From assembly GCA_029060725.1 (NCBI GenBank), contig JAIDTL010000104.1:16830-80829 (forward strand): a stretch of DNA of 64,000 nucleotides, in the 5' to 3' direction. The DNA is from Muribaculaceae bacterium (GTDB lineage Bacteria; Bacteroidota; Bacteroidia; Bacteroidales; Muribaculaceae). Shown here in pieces: positions 25,911-33,476 of the stretch. The notes below the pieces were generated by a model. That model did no database searches and had not been told where the DNA came from. It was given only the letters and a program-made list of their open reading frames with translations. The position numbers and the translations under genes were made by a program. Every line of letters begins with the position of its first letter. The stretch's first letter is position 1.

Positions 25911-26009
25911 ATGAAAATACCAGGATTATCATTCTCTTGGAAAAGAGCACTCGGAGTGACCCAAGCCAAACAACAGAGTCCTCCTTTCCCCCGCAGTCAA
26001 GCAACGTAA
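25911..26009 (+). pseudogene. Truncated copy of the 53-aa basic protein gene
   Basis: The first 22 codons (MKIPGLSFSWKRALGVTQAK and following) are almost identical to the gene at 26887-27048, including the DNA. The homology stops at codon 22-23, where a short stretch and then a type A hairpin repeat begin; translation runs into the repeat and ends at 26009. The copy starts 2 nt after the protease gene. It looks like a duplicated gene cut short by repeat insertion or by recombination at the repeat. Confidence 0.7.
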
Positions 26010-26045
26010 TAAAGCATGCTCCGCATGCGCCCCACAGAGTCAATC
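25985..26045. repeat. Single type A hairpin repeat
   Basis: AACGTAATAAAGCATGCTCC-type unit directly at the break point of the truncated small gene. Confidence 0.85.
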
Positions 26046-26183
26046 ATTCTGACCAAACCACTGACTCCAACAATATAGAATGTCTAAATGAAAGAGCCAT
26101 GTCGTTAACCACCCTCCTACCCCCTACGATATCAACTGAATTACTTTTTATAAATAGATTATTAGATCAAATCTTGTTCAATG

Positions 26184-26224
26184 AATCATCCTTGTTCAAT
26201 CAAATTGAACAAAGATGATTTTTT
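26184..26224 (+). terminator. Strong Rho-independent terminator
   Basis: AATCATC/GATGATT continues, after one mismatch, into TTGTTCAAT/ATTGAACAA with loop CAA, then TTTTTT. It separates the protease gene from the DUF3791 genes. Confidence 0.85.
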
Positions 26225-26244
26225 GAACAAAACAGCAATAAAAT

Positions 26245-26275
26245 TTGATAATGCTATAAGATTGTTGTATATTTG
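26245..26275 (+). promoter_or_regulatory. Promoter of the short DUF3791 gene
   Basis: TTG (26245-26247), 20 bp, TATATTTG (26268-26275), 25 nt before the ATG at 26301. Confidence 0.75.
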
Positions 26276-26300
26276 TGTTCAAATATTATATGTATCAAAT

Positions 26301-26438
26301 ATGGATAAGAACACTCTTGAATTCATTACATATTGCATCAGCAAACTTGCCCATCAGCTTAACCTGTCTCAACAGGATGTTTACTGCAGATTAAAATCAT
26401 CCGGGATTCTCTACGATTATATGCATGATATATGCTGA
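26301..26438 (+). CDS. Short (probably truncated) DUF3791 protein
   Basis: The 45 residues MDKNTLEFITYCISKLAHQL through YCRLKSSGILYDYMHDIC match the N-terminal two thirds of DUF3791 proteins, which normally continue with a conserved C-terminal region ending in a helix of about 20 residues. Here a stop follows directly. It keeps a good promoter, so a short product may still be made. DUF3791 often accompanies DUF3990, a predicted ADP-ribosyltransferase-like family; no DUF3990 gene is in view. Confidence 0.6.
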   Translation: MDKNTLEFITYCISKLAHQLNLSQQDVYCRLKSSGILYDYMHDIC

Positions 26439-26460
26439 TTCTGATACTTATACACCAAAG

Positions 26461-26610
26461 TTAAGCAACGTAATAAAGCATGCTCCGCATGCGCCCCACC
26501 GAGTCCCAGAGTAGTTAGCACTCTCCGAGTGCGTCCCCGCGCGTCCTTTGGGAATCATAGAATGCGTAGCGTAGCGAGCGAACCCTTTGCGCCTTTACGT
26601 GAGATAAACA
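26461..26610. repeat. A and B hairpin repeats plus remnant
   Basis: One type A (about 26480) and one type B (about 26516) unit, then AATGCGTAGCGTAGCGAGCG and CCCTTTGCGCCTTTACGTGAG, which resemble pieces of the 49117 element. Confidence 0.8.
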
Positions 26611-26662
26611 TTTACATAATAATAGATTGCAAAATAAAAAAAAAACTTTAGCATATACAATT

Positions 26663-26890
26663 ATGAGACAAGAAAGCATAACAGTATTGAGAGGTGAGAA
26701 AGTGGCAAAAATAATTGAAAATATTAGTGACCGCTACTCAGTTTCTCTTGATAAAGCATCGGATATATACTATAATTCTGATACTTCAATTCTTATTGAA
26801 GAAGGCGTGGCAGACTTGCATTGCCGTAGTGAAAAATATCTTGCACAATGTGTTTGGGACGAATATACAGAAAACAAATTTCAATTATGA
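26663..26890 (+). CDS. DUF3791 family protein
   Basis: 75 residues: a charged N-terminus (MRQESITVLRGEKVAKIIEN) and the DUF3791 core SVSLDKASDIYYNSDTSILI with the conserved EEGVADLHCRSEKYLAQCVW tail. The upstream alternative start at 26627 lies in poly-A and is less likely. The stop overlaps the next start (ATGA), so it is coupled to the small basic protein and, beyond it, to an ADP-ribosylglycohydrolase. This neighbourhood suggests an ADP-ribosylation-related role, which is inference. Confidence 0.75.
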   Translation: MRQESITVLRGEKVAKIIENISDRYSVSLDKASDIYYNSDTSILIEEGVADLHCRSEKYLAQCVWDEYTENKFQL

Positions 26891-27048
26891 AAATACCCGG
26901 ATTGTCATTCTCTTGGAAAAGAGCACTCGGAATAACCCAAGCCAAACAACAGTTTTCCCGAAAGACCGGCATCCCGACTTCACGCGCAGGGCTGGAACGG
27001 AAAATCGGCGGTGCAATCATAAATGCTGTTCTCGGCAAGAAGAAATAA
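26887..27048 (+). CDS. 53-aa basic protein
   Basis: Sequence: MKIPGLSFSWKRALGITQAK, then QQFSRKTGIPTSRAGLERKI, ending NAVLGKKK. It is strongly basic, with an aromatic N-terminus and a Gly-Leu-Glu-Arg-Lys helix; I recognise it only as a small conserved Bacteroidales-type protein of unknown role. Overlap with the DUF3791 gene is 4 nt. The truncated copy at 25911 shows the same N-terminal 22 codons nearly unchanged, which supports the start chosen and shows that the gene has been duplicated. Confidence 0.75.
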   Translation: MKIPGLSFSWKRALGITQAKQQFSRKTGIPTSRAGLERKIGGAIINAVLGKKK

Positions 27049-27066
27049 TATGTGAGTAAGATTAAA

Positions 27067-27864
27067 ATGAATTCAACTGATATGATAAAGATTGTTCCAT
27101 TATTGGGAGCTATATGCGGTGATATTATTGGCTCTTGGTATGAATTCCGTCCTACTAAAGATAGGAATTTTGAGTTCTTCCGCTCCAGAAGTCAATTCAC
27201 TGACGATACTGTGTGCTCTATCGCTATTGCCGACGCATTAATGAATGACAAAGATTTTATCGCCAAACTTCAATATTGGTGCAGAAAATATCCACGTGTT
27301 GGATACGGAGGAAACTTCAATAGATGGTTTCGACAAGAGAATCCTCAACCGTATAACAGCTGGGGAAATGGGTCGGCAATGCGTGTCAGTGCGGTGGGCG
27401 CCTATTCCAAATCCATTGAAGAAGTGCTTGAACTGGCTAAGCTTTCTGCTGAAGTCAGCCATAATCATCCGGAAGGCATCAAGGGTGCGCAAGCCACTGC
27501 TTTAGCCATTTTTCTGGCTAAAGAAGGTAAATCAAAAGAGGAAATCAAACTTGAAATTGAAAACCGTTTCGGATACGATCTTGACCGCAAATACGAAGAT
27601 ATTCAGCCATCATATTGGTTTGACGTAAGTTGTCAAGGCTCAGTTCCCGAAGCTATCATTGCTTTCCTGGAAAGTGACGATTATGAATCAGCAATTCGCA
27701 TGGCTGTTGCATACGGCGGCGATGCCGACACTCAGGCTGCAATCACCGGCGGCATAGCAGCCGCTTATTATGGTGAAATTCCGGATTTCATTCTTAAGGA
27801 ATGTCTTAAACGTCTTCCCCTTGACATAAAGGAAGCTATTGCAAAATTCAATCAAGCGTTATAA
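27067..27864 (+). CDS. ADP-ribosylglycohydrolase family protein
   Basis: A full-length (265 aa) family member that would hydrolyse ADP-ribosyl bonds. Landmarks in order are GAICGDIIGSWYEF, the first metal site FTDDTVCSIAIA, WGNGSAMRVSAVGAYS, and the second metal site YGGDADTQAAITGGIAAAYYG. A GTG start at 27052 would add five residues; the ATG at 27067 is chosen. It follows the DUF3791 and small basic protein genes by 18 nt and is probably co-transcribed. It has no macrodomain-like extension, unlike the gene at the left edge of the window. Confidence 0.9.
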   Translation: MNSTDMIKIVPLLGAICGDIIGSWYEFRPTKDRNFEFFRSRSQFTDDTVCSIAIADALMNDKDFIAKLQYWCRKYPRVGYGGNFNRWFRQENPQPYNSWGNGSAMRVSAVGAYSKSIEEVLELAKLSAEVSHNHPEGIKGAQATALAIFLAKEGKSKEEIKLEIENRFGYDLDRKYEDIQPSYWFDVSCQGSVPEAIIAFLESDDYESAIRMAVAYGGDADTQAAITGGIAAAYYGEIPDFILKECLKRLPLDIKEAIAKFNQAL

Positions 27865-27912
27865 TATAGTTTGTGGGTATCAAAATCCATAACACGTGTG
27901 ATTATCTTAAAA

Positions 27913-27944
27913 TTTGGATATTTCGGAATTTAAAGTTAATTTTG
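27913..27944 (+). promoter_or_regulatory. Promoter of the AAA/PD-(D/E)XK gene
   Basis: TTTG (27913-27916), 20 bp, TAATTTTG (27937-27944); ATG at 27962. Confidence 0.8.
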
Positions 27945-27961
27945 CATTAAAATATTAGTTT

Positions 27962-29521
27962 ATGGATAATTCACGCTTATACCCAATAGGACAGCAGGAC
28001 TTTCGAAAGTTACGTGAAAGCGGCTCTTTATACATCGACAAGACCTCTTTTGTGGAGAAAATTGCGCGTAATAGCAGTATGTATTTTTTCCTTGCTCGTC
28101 CACGCCGATTCGGCAAGAGCCTATTCCTATCTACCTTACAATACTTTTTTGAGGGACAGCGTGAACTCTTCAAGGGTTTATATATTGACTCCATCAACTG
28201 GGACTGGGAGCATTATCCTGTTCTTCGTATTGACCTCAATGTAGAGAAATATGTCGAGTCCGGAATGCTCGACAGTGTCCTTGACAACTATTTTAAAGAT
28301 TGGGAGAAGAAATATGGAGTCGAGACCATCGCAGATTCTCTTTCAACAAGATTTGGGAACATCATAAAGGCTGCCCATGAAATGACAGGACATGGCGTCG
28401 TAATACTTGTAGATGAATACGACAAACCTCTTGTCGGAAATCTCAACAAAGATGAAAACTTTGAGCATTACCGCGCGAAGCTGGCTTCTGTTTACTCCAA
28501 CTTCAAGAGTTCTGCAGCTCACATACGTCTTGTGTTCCTCACAGGGGTTAGCCGTTTCAGCAAACTTAGTATCTTCTCTGATCTCAATAATCTGCGGGAT
28601 ATTACATTCTCAGAGGAGTTTGCCGATGTATGTGGAATTACCGAGCAAGAACTTAAAGAATGCTTACATAACGGCATCACCGCTCTTGCCAAGTACAATG
28701 AGATATCATATCTCGAGGCTTGCAATGAGCTTAAAAACAACTATGATGGATATCGTTTTACAAAAAGAGGATCTGAAATTTATAATCCTTGGTCCGTTCT
28801 CAATGCAATGGCAGAGAAAAACATATCTGACTATTGGAGCATGACAGGTAAACCCACCCTTATAGCCGAAGCCATGCACAGATTCGATCAAGATATCGAA
28901 AGTTTGCTCAATACACAATGCGATGAGTCAACACTCTTAGGTTTCGATCTAAGGAACTCGTCTCCTCTCGCCATGCTGTTTCAAACCGGATATCTCACAA
29001 TAAAGGATTACGACAGACATTCTCAACTCTACACTTTAGGCGTTCCTAACCGAGAGGTGACAAACAGTCTCTTCAAGGAGTTGCTACCTCAATATGTAAA
29101 GGTAAAAAGCGGGGGCGATTCTGAGACTGTGGTACGTAATATTATCAATAATATTCTACTCGGCCAACCGGAAAAACTGGTAAGGAACCTCGACATTTTT
29201 CTCGCAGGAATTCCTTACGATATGAAGATGGAAAATGAGAACAATCTCCATAATGCTATCTATATTCTACTGACTCTTATTGGAGTCAAGGCGGAGACGG
29301 AAGTCCGAAACTCTGACGGACGCATTGATCTTGTCGTGAAGACAAACCGTTTTATCTACATCATTGAACTGAAATTCAACCGCTCGTCTCAGGAAGCGAT
29401 GGAGCAAATAGAGGAGAAACAGTATGCACTACCATACGCTAATGATCCACGTCGCATATTCAAGATCGGAATCAACTTTTCCACCTCTACCAGGCATCTT
29501 GATACGCCTATCATACGTTAG
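27962..29521 (+). CDS. AAA-ATPase-like / PD-(D/E)XK nuclease protein
   Basis: The 519-residue protein has an N-terminal AAA-ATPase-like domain (YPIGQQDFRKLRESG, IDKTSFVEKI, Walker A-like ARPRRFGKS 45-53, Walker B VVILVDEYDKPL) and a C-terminal PD-(D/E)XK nuclease fold with D456 (GRIDLVV) and E469-L-K471 (IIELKFNR). This pair of domains is a very common multi-copy family in Bacteroidales, often called ATPase AAA; function is unknown, with mobile or defence roles suspected. It is a single gene with its own promoter. Confidence 0.92.
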   Translation: MDNSRLYPIGQQDFRKLRESGSLYIDKTSFVEKIARNSSMYFFLARPRRFGKSLFLSTLQYFFEGQRELFKGLYIDSINWDWEHYPVLRIDLNVEKYVESGMLDSVLDNYFKDWEKKYGVETIADSLSTRFGNIIKAAHEMTGHGVVILVDEYDKPLVGNLNKDENFEHYRAKLASVYSNFKSSAAHIRLVFLTGVSRFSKLSIFSDLNNLRDITFSEEFADVCGITEQELKECLHNGITALAKYNEISYLEACNELKNNYDGYRFTKRGSEIYNPWSVLNAMAEKNISDYWSMTGKPTLIAEAMHRFDQDIESLLNTQCDESTLLGFDLRNSSPLAMLFQTGYLTIKDYDRHSQLYTLGVPNREVTNSLFKELLPQYVKVKSGGDSETVVRNIINNILLGQPEKLVRNLDIFLAGIPYDMKMENENNLHNAIYILLTLIGVKAETEVRNSDGRIDLVVKTNRFIYIIELKFNRSSQEAMEQIEEKQYALPYANDPRRIFKIGINFSTSTRHLDTPIIR

Positions 29522-29595
29522 CGATTGATAGGAACACCTTGGTCTGATCTCCTATAGCCCCGGGCAAAGAATGAAAACGTCGAAAACGCATCATA

Positions 29596-29627
29596 TTTGG
29601 CTATTTCAGATTTTTTTGTTAATTTTG
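29596..29627 (+). promoter_or_regulatory. Promoter of tig
   Basis: TTTG (29596-29599), 20 bp, TAATTTTG (29620-29627). It implies a leader of over 110 nt before the ATG at 29745. Confidence 0.75.
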
Positions 29628-29744
29628 CCAAATAATCCAAAAATCGCTTAAAATAGCATAATCTTGTCGGAAATTTTTGGCACGGTTATTGTTATTAGAG
29701 TGTAGAACATACGTCAAATATAGAAATAAACATCAAATACAGAA

Positions 29745-31100
29745 ATGAACGTAACGTTTGAAAAAATCGACGACGTAAACGGTATCGTTACCGTTGAGCT
29801 CGCTGCAGCTGACTACGCTGACAACGTAAAGAAAGCCTTGAAGAATATCGCGAAAAATCGCCCGGAACCCGGTTTTCGCCCTGGCAAGACTCCTACAGCC
29901 CTTATTCAGAAAAAATATGGTGAGGCTGTAAAATATGATGAAGTAAATAAAGCTACTTCTGAGGCGCTTTATAACTATATTAAGGATAATAACCTCCGTG
30001 TCCTTGGCAATCCGGTGCCTGAAGCAAGTGAAACATTCGATATCAAGAATGATGATTTCACTTTCAAGTTCCGCGTTGGTCTCGCTCCTGAAATCACTTC
30101 TCCTGTCAGCAAGGATATGACTGTTCCTTACTATAACATCGAAGTTACCGATGAAATGGTGACTACACAGGATCAAAACCTTCGCCGTCGTTTTGGAAAG
30201 CAAGAGTCTGGCGACACTGTAGAAAGCAATGCCGTAGTTAAAGGCATCATCACAGAACTCAATGAAGATGGCTCTGTAAAAGAAGGTGGCATCGTGGTTG
30301 AAAACGGTATCGTTGGTCCGGAGCACTTCAAGAGCGAAGAGCAGAAAGCTAATTTCGTTGGCAAGAAAGTAGGCGACAAGTTCACTTTCAACCCCTGGGC
30401 TGCTGCTGACGGAAATGCCGTAGAACTCGCTTCTATGCTCCACATTGAAAAAGACGACGTCGAGAACCATAAAGGTGACTTCCAATTTGAAGTAACTGAT
30501 TCGATTGTGCTCCGTCCGGCAGAACTCGGACAAGAATTCTATGATCAGCTCTTCGGCAAAGACAATGTTAAAGACGAGGAAGAATACAAGAAGAGCGTCA
30601 AGGAAATGATTGAAGCTCAGCTTAGCAATGACAGCGACTTCCGCTTCACTATCGACTCTAAGGATGCTATTCTCAAAGCTGTGGGTGAGATCGTTCTCCC
30701 CGATGCTGTTCTCAAAGATTATCTCATGCAGGCAAATGAGACCCTCAACGATGAGAATATCGAAGAGGAATACGCTAAGGCTCGTCCTCAGCTCGTATGG
30801 CAGCTCGTCAGCGACCAAATCGCTAAGGCCCTCGATGTGAAAGTAGAACGTGAAGATGTTCTTGAGCTCGCCAAGGCTATAGCTCAAAACCAGTTCGCTC
30901 AATATGGCATGCCAAGCGTTCCTGATGACATCCTCGAAAAATATGCTCAGGAAATCGTCAATGGCAAGCAAGGAGACCAGGTTCGCCAGCAAGCTTTTGA
31001 AAGCAAACTCTATGGTGCTATCAAGAATGCAGTTACTCTCGACGAAAAGAACGTCAGCGTAGAGGATTTCAACAAACTCTTCGCTCCCGCAGAAGCTTAA
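29745..31100 (+). CDS. tig: Trigger factor
   Basis: A ribosome-associated chaperone that binds nascent chains. The N-terminal ribosome-binding region contains the GFRPGKTPTALIQKKYG signature (FRxGKxP). A PPIase-like middle domain (about 155-240) and a long helical C-terminal arm domain follow. Length (451 aa) fits the family. It is upstream of clpP-clpX, a conserved bacterial order (tig, clpP, clpX), but here 220 bp and a hairpin separate it from clpP. The long leader leaves room for post-transcriptional control. Confidence 0.95.
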   Translation: MNVTFEKIDDVNGIVTVELAAADYADNVKKALKNIAKNRPEPGFRPGKTPTALIQKKYGEAVKYDEVNKATSEALYNYIKDNNLRVLGNPVPEASETFDIKNDDFTFKFRVGLAPEITSPVSKDMTVPYYNIEVTDEMVTTQDQNLRRRFGKQESGDTVESNAVVKGIITELNEDGSVKEGGIVVENGIVGPEHFKSEEQKANFVGKKVGDKFTFNPWAAADGNAVELASMLHIEKDDVENHKGDFQFEVTDSIVLRPAELGQEFYDQLFGKDNVKDEEEYKKSVKEMIEAQLSNDSDFRFTIDSKDAILKAVGEIVLPDAVLKDYLMQANETLNDENIEEEYAKARPQLVWQLVSDQIAKALDVKVEREDVLELAKAIAQNQFAQYGMPSVPDDILEKYAQEIVNGKQGDQVRQQAFESKLYGAIKNAVTLDEKNVSVEDFNKLFAPAEA

Positions 31101-31124
31101 TCTAAATGATTAATTATTTTATAA

Positions 31125-31316
31125 AATGCATAATTCATAATGCATAATGCATGATTATTTATCGCAAAATTAGAGCGAAAAAAATATGCTTATGATATTA
31201 TACATTAGTTAAGGCTAAAGACTTATAATTAATCAATAAAGATATTATAGACGGCGATGCGGACTTCTGTATCGCCGTCTATATAATTATGCATTATGAA
31301 TTTTGCATTATGAATT
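31125..31316. repeat. AT-rich inverted ATGCATTATGAATT repeats around a hairpin
   Basis: Units of ATGCATAATTCATAATGCAT (31125-31152) and their inverse AATTATGCATTATGAATT (31285-31316) flank the tig terminator. A related TTTTGAATTATGAATTATGA lies at 58660-58680. Confidence 0.6.
31248..31281 (+). terminator. Terminator-like hairpin between tig and clpP
   Basis: TAGACGGCGAT pairs perfectly with ATCGCCGTCTA (11 bp, 12-nt loop). Only an AT-rich tail follows. Confidence 0.65.
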
Positions 31317-31322
31317 AAATAT

Positions 31323-32033
31323 ATGACTATGAATGATTTTGAAAAATACGCCGTGAAACATCTCGGCATCAACAGCAATATGCTCGACGGCTATCAGAAA
31401 GCCGTCAACCGCCAGGCAGGTGCTGTCACCGTGCCTCACGCTGACTACATGAACCCTTACATCCTCGAGGAGCGTCAACTCAACGTAACGCAGATGGACG
31501 TTTTCTCTCGCCTTATGATGGACCGCATCATCTTCCTCGGCACTCAGGTGACTGATCAAAGCGCAAACATCATCCAGGCTCAGCTTCTTTATCTTGACTC
31601 TGTAGATCCTGATAAAGATATATCTCTCTACATCAACTCTCCCGGTGGATCCGTATATGCAGGTCTTGGTATCTACGACACCATGCAGTACGTAAATAGC
31701 GATGTCTCCACCATCTGTACAGGTATGGCTGCTTCTATGGCTGCAGTGCTTCTCGTAGCCGGCGAAAAGGGAAAGCGCTTTGCACTCCCCCACAGCCGTG
31801 TGATGATCCATCAGCCGATGGGAGGCATTCAGGGACAGGCTTCAGATATCGAAATCACTGCCCGCGAGATCCTCAAACTCAAAGATGAGCTTTACCGCAT
31901 CATCTCCGAACACAGCGGCATGAGTCTTGAGAAAGTGGCTGCAGACAGTGACCGTGACTACTGGATGATAGCTTCTGAAGCTAAGGAATATGGCATGATC
32001 GACCGAATTCTAATCAACGAAAAGAAGAAATAA
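31323..32033 (+). CDS. clpP: ATP-dependent Clp protease proteolytic subunit
   Basis: A serine protease subunit of the ClpXP complex. The nucleophile is S138 in [10 protein letters not shown] and the histidine is H163 in MIHQPMGG; the acidic member lies in the DSDRDYWM segment. The 236-residue length includes a somewhat long N-terminus (about 45 residues before the conserved [11 protein letters not shown]), common in Bacteroidales ClpP. It is followed by clpX after 9 bp. Confidence 0.96.
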   Translation: MTMNDFEKYAVKHLGINSNMLDGYQKAVNRQAGAVTVPHADYMNPYILEERQLNVTQMDVFSRLMMDRIIFLGTQVTDQSANIIQAQLLYLDSVDPDKDISLYINSPGGSVYAGLGIYDTMQYVNSDVSTICTGMAASMAAVLLVAGEKGKRFALPHSRVMIHQPMGGIQGQASDIEITAREILKLKDELYRIISEHSGMSLEKVAADSDRDYWMIASEAKEYGMIDRILINEKKK

Positions 32034-32042
32034 TCTTTAATC

Positions 32043-33302
32043 ATGGCAAAAAAGACTCAGGGATCGGGGTTGCAGTGCGCAATGTGCGGGGTGTTAGACT
32101 CTGATGCGAATCCGGTAGTAGAAATAATTCCCGGACTGGCACTTTGCTCCGATTGCGTTTCATATATTGAGACTACTGCTCATGCGGAACTCGCCCAGAG
32201 GAATTCAGAAAAGCCCAAGAAAAAAGGGAAGAATTCCATCCCTAAACCGAAGGAGATAAAGGAGTTTCTCGATCAGTATATCATTGGCCAGGATGAAGCA
32301 AAAAAATATATGGCTGTAGCTGTCTACAACCACTATAAGCGAATCCAACGCCTTGACGAAGGAAAGCAAGATGCTGAAGATGTGGATATCGAAAAGTCTA
32401 ACGTTATCCTCGTCGGACCCACAGGAACCGGCAAGACTCTGCTTGCCAAGACAATCGCTAAACTTCTTGACGTGCCTTTCACCATCGTTGATGCTACGGT
32501 CTTGACAGAAGCCGGCTATGTTGGCGAAGATATCGAATCGCTCCTGACACGTCTGCTCCAGGCTTGCGACTACGACGTGAAAAAGGCAGAACGAGGAATT
32601 GTCTTCATTGACGAAATCGACAAGATTGCACGCAAGAGCGACAATCCTTCGATCACTCGCGATGTAAGCGGAGAAGGAGTGCAGCAAGGTCTTCTAAAAC
32701 TATTGGAAGGCTCTACCGTGCTTGTTCCCCCTAATGGCGGACGAAAACATCCTGAGCAAAAGATGATTCCGGTAGATACGAAAAATATCCTTTTCGTATG
32801 CGGTGGTGCTTTCGACGGCATCGAGCGTAAGATAGCCAACCGTCTTAATACCCACACAGTGGGATACGGTCAGAACAGCAGCGATGCAAAGAAGAAACGT
32901 GAGAATCTAATGCGCTACGTGATGCCTCAGGATCTGAAATCGTTTGGACTCATACCTGAGATTATCGGACGTCTCCCTGTGCTCACAGCCCTTGATCCCC
33001 TCGACAGGGATGCTTTGCGAAGAATTCTTGTAGAGCCAAAGAATGCCATCATACGTCAATACAAGAAACTCTTTGAGATGGATGGCGTAGAGCTTGATTT
33101 CACCGACGAGGCACTCGACACAATCGTAGACAAAGCAATCGAATATAAACTTGGAGCCCGCGGCTTGAGAAGCATCGTTGAAACCGTAATGGTTGATGCC
33201 ATGTATGAAGTTCCCTCTTCCAAGACCAAGAAATTCGAGGTTACGGCCCAATACGTGCTCGACAAACTCGCCCAAAACCCCGGCTTAAACCAAGCTGAAT
33301 AA
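32043..33302 (+). CDS. clpX: ATP-dependent Clp protease ATP-binding subunit
   Basis: An AAA+ unfoldase that feeds ClpP. The N-terminal zinc-binding domain has Cys at 12, 15, 35 and 38 (CAMC, CSDC). Walker A GPTGTGKTLLAKT and Walker B IVFIDEIDKI are present, followed by VSGEGVQQGLLKLLEG and the C-terminal GARGLRSIVE sensor-2 motif. The pore-loop G-Y-V-G occurs in EAGYVGED. Length (419 aa) is standard. It is co-transcribed with clpP and followed by a clear terminator. Confidence 0.97.
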   Translation: MAKKTQGSGLQCAMCGVLDSDANPVVEIIPGLALCSDCVSYIETTAHAELAQRNSEKPKKKGKNSIPKPKEIKEFLDQYIIGQDEAKKYMAVAVYNHYKRIQRLDEGKQDAEDVDIEKSNVILVGPTGTGKTLLAKTIAKLLDVPFTIVDATVLTEAGYVGEDIESLLTRLLQACDYDVKKAERGIVFIDEIDKIARKSDNPSITRDVSGEGVQQGLLKLLEGSTVLVPPNGGRKHPEQKMIPVDTKNILFVCGGAFDGIERKIANRLNTHTVGYGQNSSDAKKKRENLMRYVMPQDLKSFGLIPEIIGRLPVLTALDPLDRDALRRILVEPKNAIIRQYKKLFEMDGVELDFTDEALDTIVDKAIEYKLGARGLRSIVETVMVDAMYEVPSSKTKKFEVTAQYVLDKLAQNPGLNQAE

Positions 33303-33330
33303 AAGAAGACATCGCCTCTTACATATTATT

Positions 33331-33368
33331 AAAGTGCGCACCTCCAAAGATGCGCACTTTTTATATTT
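33331..33368 (+). terminator. Terminator after clpX
   Basis: AAAGTGCGCA pairs with TGCGCACTTT (10 bp), followed by TTTATATTTTT. Confidence 0.9.
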
Positions 33369-33476
33369 TTAATCTCCCTTATACAATTTTACACCATTTT
33401 ATTCGTTAATGAAAAAGTGAAGCCTCATGGCTTACCCATTTATATCATATCGATCTATTCAATATCGACAACGAAA

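Noticed and set aside
26099..26218. Fic-like N-terminal peptide (MSLTTLLPPTIS...)
   Set aside because: LPPTI slightly resembles the start of Fic proteins, but only 39 codons exist before a terminator, no HPFxxGNGR follows, and no upstream promoter is seen.
29733..30992. 419-aa frame opposite tig
   Set aside because: It mirrors a strongly supported trigger-factor gene almost exactly and has no recognisable motif. The long open antisense frame reflects codon bias.
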